From assembly GCA_964493385.1 (NCBI GenBank), contig CAZBNW010000147.1, positions 1 to 5,494 on the forward strand: a stretch of 5,494 nucleotides of DNA, given 5' to 3'. Origin of the DNA: Loki-b32 sp964493385. GTDB taxonomy: Archaea; Asgardarchaeota; Lokiarchaeia; Sigyniarchaeales; SOKP01. Below the pieces are notes generated by a model that was given only the letters and a program-made list of their open reading frames with translations, did not search any database and was not told where the DNA came from. Positions 1 through 5,494 of the stretch are shown here, piece after piece; within the stretch, counting starts at the first letter, position 1; each line of letters opens with the position of its first letter. The translations under genes were made by a program, and so were the position numbers.

Positions 1-8
1 CAAGAGAC

Positions 9-425
9 GTGTTAAGATTTTTCAGTAAATTGTTTGAAAATCAATATGAAAAGGAAATACTAGAACTATATACTAAATTCAAAGGAGATATCTCAATTTT
101 TCGGAAGGATCCTTATTCAAAACAAAGTTTAAATAAAGAAATTGAGGATATTTTCCATTTAAATCTAACTTTGCCTTTCAAAATAGGGACAACAAGAGGA
201 AAAAAAATACCTCCTAAAGCAAAAAAGATTTTTCAGTTTGCTAAGGCTCTCGCTCATAAAACAAAAAGTGAAATTTTACTAGAGAAATTATTTGCTGAAG
301 TTAGTAAATCTTTCAAATTGAATAATGAAGAAATAGCTGATTTAATTTATAGTTTAGTCGAAAACGAAGTTATTCTACCCATTATACGGGAGGAATCAAA
401 AAAGAGATTTCCTTTCCATTTTTAA
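9..425 (+). CDS. Hypothetical protein, possibly 5'-truncated
   Basis: I do not recognise this protein. The frame begins here with a GTG codon, but it stays open through the two codons before it to the window edge, and there is too little upstream sequence to see a ribosome binding site, so the true start may lie outside. The 138 visible residues are soluble, very rich in Lys, Glu and Phe, with no membrane segment or signal peptide. Residues 1-50 look helical. A basic stretch follows (about 61-73, with TTRGKK and several lysines). Residues 87-123 read as two or three helices with a pattern like the end of a winged-helix or helical-bundle domain (LNNEEIADLIYSLVENEVI), but this is only a resemblance. 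The protein ends in a basic/aromatic tail (KKRFPFHF). The next gene starts 123 bp later on the same strand with its own ribosome binding site, so an operon is possible but not shown. I am confident that it is coding, not of its role. Confidence 0.6.
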   Translation: MLRFFSKLFENQYEKEILELYTKFKGDISIFRKDPYSKQSLNKEIEDIFHLNLTLPFKIGTTRGKKIPPKAKKIFQFAKALAHKTKSEILLEKLFAEVSKSFKLNNEEIADLIYSLVENEVILPIIREESKKRFPFHF

Positions 426-534
426 AGTTATAATTCTTAAAAGTGAAAACCCTGTATTTTTATCAATTCTAGAAAAAGAATTTAAACTAAGCATACAATA
501 TTTTTACTAATCAAATTCAATTTAACTATAAAAT

Positions 535-540
535 AAGGAG
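535..540 (+). promoter_or_regulatory. Shine-Dalgarno site that decides the TTG start
   Basis: AAGGAG ends 8 bases before the TTG at 549-551, an ideal spacing. No ATG or GTG in this frame is near it, and the first internal ATG is codon 60, in the middle of the helix-hairpin-helix region. This supports TTG as the real start of the following gene. Confidence 0.75.
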
Positions 541-548
541 TAAGAGAT

Positions 549-1817
549 TTGAAATTAACAGAGATTATTGGATTGGAAGAAAATCACGCCAAACTTTTAG
601 AAAGAGAGGGAATTTCAAGCACTGAAGATTTAATTCCACTTACATATAATCAAATTAGAAAGCTTGCAAGAAATATTGGTGTTGCCGTAAAAACTCTAGA
701 TACATGGCAGGAACACGCTGAACTGATGCAGATTCAAGGTGTGGGTCCTGAAATGGCTAATGCGTTAAATCTTATAGGAGTAGATTCAGTGAAGGAATTT
801 GCTAATAGAAATCCTAAAAGTACAATAGAAAAATTAAAACAGTTAAAAAAGGATAATCCTAAAGCTCTTGTAAAAGTTCCTTCTCAAAAAGATGTTGAAA
901 GTTGGATTAAAGATGCGAAAAATCTTTCAGGAGCTCCAGCGAAAAAGCCAACGAAAAAAGAAGAGCCAACTCCAAAACCGATCACTCCTATTGAGTATAT
1001 ACCTATCGAAGAATTTGTAAGTGATTATGGAGACTATGGTCGAGATTATTGGAATAATAAATGGAAAACTTCTCCGATAATCTACACGGGGAGGGCATTG
1101 AGGGCAGAAGTTTACACGAAACAAATAGATGTAGATGTTAAAGCCTTTATCAAGAAAAATGATGCAATATTATGGCATGTTGTGACCCAGGTTGGATTAA
1201 GAAGAAAAACGCCTAATGAAACTGCTTGTGCAATACAAGATTTTGTTTGTAATTTTCTAAAATATAAATACGATGATTTAACTGCAGAAGTGCCTGAATT
1301 CTGGCTTTTTCCGTTCGAATCAATACAATCTGGGATAGGAGATTGTGAGGATGGAGCTATTTTGATAGCGGCATTGTTGATAAATGCTGGTATTCCAAGT
1401 TGGCGTGTAAAAGTATGTGCCGCAGAAGTTATAGCTGACCCTGTTTTCGCACCTTCAGATTCTGATGTAGGAGGACATGCTTATTGTATTTATCTCGCAG
1501 ATAGACCAGATAGCGAAAGAAAGTTAGAATGGGTGATACTAGATTGGTGCTATCTTCAAGATCCTGAAATACCAATAGAAAAAAAGCCCTTAGCAAGGGA
1601 TGGTGGAACTGAGGGGGCTTACAAAGACGTTCTCTTTACGTTCAATGACCAATTTAGCTGGGCGCAAACCGCGTTAGAAGTGAAACGAGGGAGGATAAGT
1701 AATAATAGGACTACTTCCAAAGATGATATAATAGCACCATTAGAGGACATTTTAAAACATTTAGCGAGCGATGAACTTAAAAAGATCTTCAAAAAATACG
1801 GGATTGAAATTGAATAA
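549..1817 (+). CDS. DUF4332-like HhH / transglutaminase-like fusion protein
   Basis: The protein has 422 residues and starts at a TTG backed by AAGGAG. Residues 1-125 match the pattern of the DUF4332 helix-hairpin-helix family: a first unit IIGLEENHAKLLEREGIS, a second centred on MQIQGVGPEMANALNLIGV (60-78), then the typical NP.......P....V..WI..A ending (88-123). HhH units of this kind bind nucleic acid or proteins. A Lys/Pro/Glu linker (about 128-147) follows. Residues about 195-335 form a transglutaminase-like (papain-fold) domain: GIGDCEDGA with Cys266 as nucleophile, GGHAYC with His310, and VILDWCY with Asp332, so the catalytic triad looks intact. Such domains act as cysteine peptidases, amidases or cross-linking enzymes; the substrate here cannot be told. 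The C-terminal 40 residues are charged and helical. There is no signal peptide or membrane segment, so it is probably cytoplasmic, unlike many secreted transglutaminase-like proteins. A Tyr/Asp/Gly-rich stretch (158-168) precedes the catalytic domain. Domain assignment is confident; biological role is unknown. Confidence 0.85.
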   Translation: MKLTEIIGLEENHAKLLEREGISSTEDLIPLTYNQIRKLARNIGVAVKTLDTWQEHAELMQIQGVGPEMANALNLIGVDSVKEFANRNPKSTIEKLKQLKKDNPKALVKVPSQKDVESWIKDAKNLSGAPAKKPTKKEEPTPKPITPIEYIPIEEFVSDYGDYGRDYWNNKWKTSPIIYTGRALRAEVYTKQIDVDVKAFIKKNDAILWHVVTQVGLRRKTPNETACAIQDFVCNFLKYKYDDLTAEVPEFWLFPFESIQSGIGDCEDGAILIAALLINAGIPSWRVKVCAAEVIADPVFAPSDSDVGGHAYCIYLADRPDSERKLEWVILDWCYLQDPEIPIEKKPLARDGGTEGAYKDVLFTFNDQFSWAQTALEVKRGRISNNRTTSKDDIIAPLEDILKHLASDELKKIFKKYGIEIE

Positions 1818-1840
1818 TAAAAAGATTGAAAAGAAATATT

Positions 1841-1868
1841 AAAAAAATTTTTATTAATTTCTTTTTTT
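1841..1868. terminator. Probable bidirectional T-run terminator
   Basis: The convergent gene ends at 1817 (+) and 1883 (-) are separated by 65 bp. In it the + strand has T runs at 1848-1852 and 1862-1868 (seven T), and the - strand has a seven-T run opposite 1841-1847. Archaeal RNA polymerase terminates at T-rich non-template tracts without needing a GC hairpin, so each gene has a suitable run downstream of its stop. This is inferred from composition only. Confidence 0.5.
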
Positions 1869-1882
1869 GTATGATTAGGCTT

Positions 1883-2515
1883 TCATTTTTCAGTACTTTC
1901 ATTGGAAGTTAAAGCTGTTCCACATTCAGAGCAATATTTCCCTGTATTTCGACCGTGTCTTGCACCGCAGTTAGGACATAACGATTTAAATTCAACTGTT
2001 GGAGGAATATTTTTGATCACATTTTCTAAAGCTTTTTTTATCGAATTCTGAACTTCCTCGATTTTTCCTTTCTTTATTTCTTCGGAAAATGAATGAATGT
2101 ATACTGAAGCGAGTTCAACCAAGAAATTCTCAATAAAATTCAATTGATCTTGAAAATTCTTATTTACTTTTACTTTTAGTATTTCTTCCCCTGCTTTTGT
2201 GAGAGAATATACCTTTTTTATAGGGCCAATATCACTTTTAACACGTTCAATTTTTAGAAATCCGTTCTTTTTTAATTTGGATAAAATTGGATAGATTGTT
2301 CCTGATTGGGCTCTCCATGTACCAGCAAAATGTTCATTTAAAATTCTAATCAGATCGTATCCATAGATTCTCTTGCTATTAAAAATACTCTCTATAATGG
2401 TAAATTCAAGAGGAGTGAGCCTATTCTTTTTTATATTATCAAATACTTCTTCTTTAATTTTCGATCTTAGATTTTTTAGATCTTCTTCAAGATCTAAAAA
2501 TTTACTTAACCACAT
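1883..2515 (-). CDS. PadR-family regulator with C-terminal zinc ribbon
   Basis: The protein has 210 residues. Residues about 31-115 form a PadR winged-helix domain: LTPLEFTIIESI, YGYDLIRIL, then the hallmark GTIYPILSKLKKNGFL and the wing leading into KKVYSLTKAGEEIL. PadR proteins bind operator DNA as dimers and usually repress transcription. Residues 1-30 add a charged leading helix and 117-170 give long helices suited to dimerisation. Residues 180-198 form a zinc ribbon: CPNC (Cys180, Cys183) and CSEC (Cys195, Cys198) separated by eleven residues, a C-terminal extension outside the usual PadR core. The ATG lies 7 bp after the stop of the membrane-protein gene on the same strand, so the two are almost certainly co-transcribed, probably with translational coupling, since only a weak GGAT stands in for a ribosome binding site. 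The effector and target genes are unknown; autoregulation of this operon is plausible. Confidence 0.9.
   Translation of the reverse strand: MWLSKFLDLEEDLKNLRSKIKEEVFDNIKKNRLTPLEFTIIESIFNSKRIYGYDLIRILNEHFAGTWRAQSGTIYPILSKLKKNGFLKIERVKSDIGPIKKVYSLTKAGEEILKVKVNKNFQDQLNFIENFLVELASVYIHSFSEEIKKGKIEEVQNSIKKALENVIKNIPPTVEFKSLCPNCGARHGRNTGKYCSECGTALTSNESTEK
2473..2500. repeat. 12-bp perfect inverted repeat inside the padR-like gene
   Basis: TTTTTAGATCTT (2473-2484) and its exact reverse complement AAGATCTAAAAA (2489-2500) are separated by only four bases. In the regulator's mRNA this would be a 12-bp stem with a GAAG loop, beginning 15 bases inside the coding sequence (about codons 6-15). The 3' arm ends in A rather than U, so it does not look like an intrinsic terminator. 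It may reduce ribosome loading or be a DNA site; it may also be chance, since the encoded FLDLEEDLK stretch is ordinary. Confidence 0.6.
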
Positions 2516-2522
2516 TTTGATT

Positions 2523-3041
2523 TTATCCGTGATAATTTTTTTTTTGTTTTTTCCTCATTTTTTCTAATTCTTTTTCAATAGCTCGCTCTTTTCTCGATCG
2601 GTATTTACCACTTTTCTCAGCTTTTCTACTAAAATATTGAATATAGATGATTATGTGCAAAATAACTGCAGTACCCCAAAAAATAGCAGGAAATATTACC
2701 CAATAGAATCCTGAAAGTGTTAAAAAATTGATGATAAATAAAAGAAGCATTACAAAAGTATAAGAGACTAAATGATAAATCACTCCCCGTTTAGCCATTG
2801 GATAAACACCTCTTGCATATAAAATATATGCTAAAGCGTGCATATTAACTCCTATTAACCATGAAAAACAGGGGAAAAAAAACCAATATAATTTTGGGGT
2901 AAAGAGGAAATTTATTATAATAAGTAATACATTGACTATAATAAAAATTGCTACATGAATCTTCACAGAGAACCTAAAACTCACTTTCTGCGCAGCAATT
3001 TTTCTTAGACTATCTTCTGAAAATCCTGAAGTTTCACTCAT
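2523..3041 (-). CDS. Membrane protein with duplicated 2TM domain
   Basis: The protein has 172 residues and four predicted membrane helices (about 27-47, 51-77, 86-107, 111-136), arranged as two copies of the 2TM module. The copies align without gaps at an offset of 61 residues: His29/His90, NFL at 44-46/105-107, YW at 52-53/113-114, FP at 56-57/117-118, Trp61/Trp122 and His68/His129 all coincide. This H..N..YW..FP..W..H signature is typical of the 2TM domain, found in varied signalling contexts but of unknown function. Residues 1-20 are a short soluble lead, and 137-170 form a strongly basic, probably cytoplasmic helix (RKAEKSG to KKQKK), placed to interact with nucleic acid, lipid head groups or a partner. 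It is the first gene of an operon with the PadR-type regulator 7 bp downstream, suggesting a membrane component that senses or controls the regulator; this is inference. The ATG has AGGT eight bases upstream. Confidence 0.82.
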   Translation of the reverse strand: MSETSGFSEDSLRKIAAQKVSFRFSVKIHVAIFIIVNVLLIIINFLFTPKLYWFFFPCFSWLIGVNMHALAYILYARGVYPMAKRGVIYHLVSYTFVMLLLFIINFLTLSGFYWVIFPAIFWGTAVILHIIIYIQYFSRKAEKSGKYRSRKERAIEKELEKMRKKQKKNYHG

Positions 3042-3049
3042 ATTTTTAA

Positions 3050-3053
3050 CCTA
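3050..3053 (-). promoter_or_regulatory. Weak Shine-Dalgarno for the 2TM gene
   Basis: On the minus strand TAGG stands just upstream of the ATG at 3041-3039, within ATAGGTT. The match to the anti-Shine-Dalgarno is only about four bases (AGGT), but the 8-base spacing is right and supports the chosen start. Confidence 0.35.
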
Positions 3054-3094
3054 TCTTTTTATAATTTCCAAGAAGGATGATTTTAATATGAATC

Positions 3095-3107
3095 TATAAA
3101 ATTTATA
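3095..3107 (-). promoter_or_regulatory. Candidate TATA box of the 2TM-padR operon
   Basis: The minus strand reads TATAAATTTTATA, an inverted repeat with 6-bp arms about a single central base. It lies about 55 bp before the ATG at 3041, which would put the transcription start near 3075 and leave a leader of about 30-40 bases, in keeping with the weak ribosome binding site. Its symmetry would also suit a dimeric repressor such as PadR. In such A+T-rich DNA this assignment is tentative. Confidence 0.35.
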
Positions 3108-3290
3108 CTCATTTAAATATATTGTTGATTCTACATACTCATATATTATCATTAGAATACCAGCAAGATTTATAGTTACAATAAGAAAGTTCTTAAAAAT
3201 CTCATGAAAACTAAAGAAAGGATTTCAAATATAATACTAATTATACTCTTAACAATAAAATCAATCAATAATAGTAATAGTAGCAAAAAC

Positions 3291-3298
3291 TATAAATA
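3291..3298 (+). promoter_or_regulatory. Candidate TATA box of the PAP2 gene
   Basis: TATAAATA, preceded by the purine-rich GCAAAAAC that could serve as a TFB recognition element, is the best archaeal TATA match upstream of the phosphatase start. Transcription would begin near 3320, leaving a leader of roughly 25 bases without a recognisable Shine-Dalgarno. Confidence 0.4.
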
Positions 3299-3346
3299 TC
3301 AATTTTTGTAATTTAACTAAGTCTTGCCCCAAATTACTTCTATTAG

Positions 3347-4006
3347 ATGAATATGTCATCATTATCAGAATACCTTGAAAAGATTGAAGAATGGGACCAC
3401 CGGGCATTTTTAAGTATTTATAAGAGTGATTTTAGTAAGAAATCTAAGAAGTTTGCAATTGTTTTCAGCTTTTTTGGGTCCTTGTATTTCTGGGGACTTG
3501 TTTGGTTAATATGGTTTATTTATGGATACATTACAAAAGATTACTACCTCTTGGTTCTTTTTACTGGTGGTTTTGATCAGAGTATCATTCTCCATAGTCT
3601 TGTACGTTACAAAATAATTAGAAGGAATCGACCATTTATCACTCTTCAAAAAGAAGGTGTTAAGAAGCATGACGATTTTATAAGAATTCCATATATAATG
3701 AGAGAATCAGAAAAACAATCATTCCCCTCGGGGCATGTATCTTTCTTACTATTTTTTGGATTTGTTTTTGCTTATTATTTTAATCAATTTTTTTGGATAA
3801 TTTTAACAATATTTATTATATTATCCATTATTATGGCGATTTCACGACTCATACTGGGAGTACATTTCCCTATTGATGTAATATTTGGGTTTGTTTTTGG
3901 ACTTTTATACGCTCTTCTATATCTTGGATTTACATACATCTATTGGGTTAACTTCTATTATTGGCTAGGAGAAATTTTTTCACCTATAATTCATTTTTGG
4001 TTATAG
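3347..4006 (+). CDS. PAP2-family membrane phosphatase
   Basis: The protein has 219 residues with about five or six membrane helices (around 37-60, 66-86, 129-147, 148-165, 176-198), the usual size for small PAP2 lipid phosphatases. The three signature motifs are visible: motif 1 as K89-IIRRN-R95-P96, motif 2 as PSGH at 127-130 with His130, and motif 3 as SR(x5)H(x3)D, with Arg167, His173 and Asp177. His173 is expected to be the phosphate-accepting nucleophile and His130 the acid. Family members release phosphate from isoprenoid diphosphates, phosphatidate-like lipids or phosphatidylglycerophosphate-like precursors; the substrate cannot be chosen here. Motif 1 has five residues between Lys and RP instead of the usual six. 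Two start codons are close together (ATG at 3347 and 3353); neither has a Shine-Dalgarno, so the exact start is uncertain by two residues. It is divergent from the 2TM-padR operon and 100 bp ahead of the transporter gene, which has its own promoter. Confidence 0.88.
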   Translation: MNMSSLSEYLEKIEEWDHRAFLSIYKSDFSKKSKKFAIVFSFFGSLYFWGLVWLIWFIYGYITKDYYLLVLFTGGFDQSIILHSLVRYKIIRRNRPFITLQKEGVKKHDDFIRIPYIMRESEKQSFPSGHVSFLLFFGFVFAYYFNQFFWIILTIFIILSIIMAISRLILGVHFPIDVIFGFVFGLLYALLYLGFTYIYWVNFYYWLGEIFSPIIHFWL

Positions 4007-4059
4007 AAACACGTAATATTTACTAATTCAAAAATCCATTTACTTCCAAGTTTAAATAA

Positions 4060-4083
4060 TTTATATAAGAAACGTTTATATAA
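4060..4083 (+). promoter_or_regulatory. Tandem TATA boxes of the MFS gene
   Basis: TTTATATAA occurs twice, at 4060-4068 and 4075-4083, 15 bp apart. The second is centred about 28 bases before the ATG at 4107, the normal distance from TATA box to transcription start in archaea, so the mRNA could begin at or next to the start codon. There is no Shine-Dalgarno ahead of the ATG, in agreement with a leaderless transcript. The first copy would give a leader of about 15 bases. Confidence 0.6.
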
Positions 4084-4106
4084 AATTTATTGTTAATAAT
4101 TTCACT

Positions 4107-5494
4107 ATGAATTCAGAGATAAATTCTGAAACAATAGAAGAAAAAACTGGATTCTTAATATTAATAAAAAGACTATGGCCTAACTTTCTAATTTGGAATT
4201 CTTATGCATTTACAGTTTCTATGCTATTTATCAATATTGTTATTGTGGCAGGTATAATATGGCCTGGAGATACATTTGCGAATCATGCAGGCGAGTTAGG
4301 GATTTTAACGGGAACCGCAATATATATGATAGCATTTTCTGGAATTATTTTTGGTTTTTTAGCAGACAAATTCTCTCGTACAAAATTAATGGCATTTGTA
4401 GAGGTGATTTACGGTATTGGTCTGTTTTTTAATGGATTTGTACCAGAAGGACAAGGCCAATCGACTTTCATACTTTTCCTAGTATTTAATTTACTTAGAG
4501 GTTTTGCATTGGGAGGTTTCTGGCCTCTTATTACTTCACACGTTAATGATTCTACGGAGGAAAAAGAACGATCTCAATTTTTTGGCACCATGCAAGCATT
4601 ATTTCAAATATTCCAAATTATAGGCATGTTATTATCGGCAGTTTTTTTTGAAAATAATTATTGGCAATTATTTTTTGTGATTGTAGGAATTATTGCAATG
4701 CTTTTTGGAATTTTTATATTAATAAGAGGAAAAGAGCCAAAACGGGGTGCTACGCGTAAAGAATTAAAAAAAGTTCTTTCAAGTGAAGAAGTTGCTTATG
4801 AATACCAACTTACTAAAGAAACAATAAAGGCAACAATTATCACACCTACTAATTTGATAGCTTTTTTTGAGGGTGTTTTTACAACAATCTTATTAGCTGT
4901 GCCTGATTATTTACTTGTTGCTTATTTACAATCTCCTCCTTATAATATGTCAGCACCAGTAGCAGCATTTTTTATGATCATTTTTGGATTACCAGGAGGA
5001 GTGATTGGATCATTAGCTTTTGCAAAGATTTCAGATCGTTTAGCTAAGAAAAATATTAAAAATAGAATATATATGATAGTAGTTTCAATAATAATCTTAT
5101 CTTCTGTATATTTTATCATTTTTAATTTACCTTTTCCAACTATGAATCCTGAACAAGGAAATAATTTGATATACATTCTCTCAATTCCAATTTTTTGGAT
5201 AGCGGGTTTAACAGCATTTGCGGCACGTTCAGTTGTTGGATTATGGAATATAAATCAACCCCCTGTTTTACAAGAGATAAATTTGCCTGAAGCTCAAGGG
5301 AAAATAAGTTCAGCAAATCAATTTTTAGAGGCAATTGGAAGTGGATCAGGACCAATAATTGCTGGATTTATACTAATGGCATTTAATCAAAATTTCCAAC
5401 TAACGGTACTCATAACTATGATCCTAGGTATAATTGGTGGTCTCTTATGGTTGCTTGCTACAATATGGGTAAATAAAGATGTAAATCGAATTTC
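4107..5494 (+). CDS. MFS transporter, 3' end outside the window
   Basis: The frame is open from this ATG to the window edge without a stop (462 codons plus two bases), so the gene is incomplete at its 3' end. The visible part already shows about twelve membrane helices, so only a short tail should be missing. The first half has MFS motif A between helices 2 and 3 (GFLADKFSRTK, Gly83-Asp87-Arg91) and a helix-4 motif RGFALGG (131-137). The central cytoplasmic loop is about 207-243. The second half repeats motif A in degenerate form (GSLAFAKISDRLAKKN, Asp310) and has the helix 10-11 pattern with a PEAQGKISSANQF loop followed by GSGSGP (411-416). MFS carriers are proton-driven or facilitative transporters at the cytoplasmic membrane; the substrate cannot be told from sequence alone. 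Residues 1-20 are a polar cytoplasmic lead. The start is chosen because it follows the TATA box at the leaderless distance and is the first ATG of the frame. Confidence 0.88.
   Translation, partial: MNSEINSETIEEKTGFLILIKRLWPNFLIWNSYAFTVSMLFINIVIVAGIIWPGDTFANHAGELGILTGTAIYMIAFSGIIFGFLADKFSRTKLMAFVEVIYGIGLFFNGFVPEGQGQSTFILFLVFNLLRGFALGGFWPLITSHVNDSTEEKERSQFFGTMQALFQIFQIIGMLLSAVFFENNYWQLFFVIVGIIAMLFGIFILIRGKEPKRGATRKELKKVLSSEEVAYEYQLTKETIKATIITPTNLIAFFEGVFTTILLAVPDYLLVAYLQSPPYNMSAPVAAFFMIIFGLPGGVIGSLAFAKISDRLAKKNIKNRIYMIVVSIIILSSVYFIIFNLPFPTMNPEQGNNLIYILSIPIFWIAGLTAFAARSVVGLWNINQPPVLQEINLPEAQGKISSANQFLEAIGSGSGPIIAGFILMAFNQNFQLTVLITMILGIIGGLLWLLATIWVNKDVNRI

Larger units (their letters stand above)
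3042..3346. other. Divergent intergenic region, 305 bp
   Basis: This very A+T-rich gap separates the operon on the minus strand from the phosphatase gene on the plus strand and should carry both promoters. It holds a candidate TATA box for each side, a direct repeat ATACTCAT at 3105-3112 and 3135-3142 (period 30 bp), a further TTATACTC at 3241-3248 that also occurs at 3103-3110, and a short AATAGTAATAGTAG stretch near 3269-3282. I see no RNA gene and no convincing coding sequence in it. Confidence 0.6.

Noticed and set aside
465..482. Small inverted repeat AATTCT/AGAATT downstream of the first gene, near a five-T run at 457-461
   Set aside because: A 6-bp A/T-rich stem with the T run on the wrong side is too weak to call as a terminator.
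497..511. AATATTTTTACTAAT, resembling AATATTTACTAAT at 4015-4027, both in intergenic DNA
   Set aside because: The match is short, differs in length by two bases and is nearly all A/T; the two copies also lie at different distances from the following genes, so chance is the simplest explanation.
927..1124. Minus-strand open frame of 65 codons opposite the HhH-transglutaminase gene
   Set aside because: It lies wholly antisense to a well-supported coding region, has an odd composition (runs of Phe, Trp, Arg), no family motif and no promoter or ribosome binding site.
2373..2567. Plus-strand open frame of 64 codons opposite the regulator and membrane-protein genes
   Set aside because: It is antisense to two well-supported genes and spans their junction. 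Its Ser/Phe/Leu content is what complementing Lys/Glu-rich codons gives.
3204..3311. Possible 35-codon plus-strand gene (ATG at 3204, TAA at 3309) in the divergent intergenic region
   Set aside because: There is no Shine-Dalgarno, the product is low in complexity (Ile, Leu, Asn, Ser, Lys), and it covers the probable TATA box of the phosphatase gene. An ORF this short is expected by chance.
4193..4432. Plus-strand open frame of 79 codons in another frame of the transporter gene
   Set aside because: It is a frame shadow: the transporter frame that starts at 4107 continues through it with clear MFS motifs, while this one is rich in Cys, Tyr and Arg without any motif.
4940..5355. Two overlapping minus-strand open frames (4940-5176 and 5140-5355)
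   Set aside because: Both are antisense to the transporter gene, with no recognisable motif or start signals.

Overview
The window reads as chromosomal DNA from an A+T-rich archaeon (G+C roughly 30% by eye). Archaeal signs are TTTATATA-type TATA boxes ahead of genes, a gene that appears to be leaderless, T-run gene ends without GC hairpins, a PadR regulator with a C-terminal zinc ribbon, and a DUF4332-type helix-hairpin-helix domain joined to a transglutaminase-like domain. This combination recalls Asgard (Loki-/Heimdall-like) archaea, but no marker here fixes the lineage, so that placement is an inference.

Layout: (1) 9-425 (+) is a small basic protein of unknown function whose frame is open to the window edge, so it may be the 3' part of a larger gene. 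(2) 549-1817 (+), TTG start with a clear Shine-Dalgarno, is a soluble protein with an N-terminal DUF4332-like HhH region, a Lys/Pro linker and an apparently intact Cys-His-Asp transglutaminase-like domain. It meets the next gene tail to tail across a short A/T-run region that probably terminates both. (3) 3041-1883 (-) is a two-gene operon: first a four-helix membrane protein made of two copies of the 2TM module, then 7 bp later a PadR-family winged-helix regulator ending in a zinc ribbon. A 12-bp perfect inverted repeat lies just inside the regulator's start. (4) 3042-3346 is a divergent 305-bp intergenic region with promoter-like elements for both sides and short repeats. (5) 3347-4006 (+) is a PAP2-family membrane phosphatase. 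(6) 4107-5494 (+) is a nearly complete 12-helix MFS transporter running off the right edge, preceded by two copies of TTTATATAA and probably leaderless.

The genes do not form one obvious pathway. The tightest functional unit is the 2TM membrane protein plus PadR regulator, which looks like a membrane-linked regulatory pair. The PAP2 phosphatase and MFS carrier are membrane-envelope functions on the opposite side of its promoter region. The HhH-transglutaminase fusion is the least conventional gene. No RNA genes, mobile elements, CRISPR arrays or defence loci were recognised.
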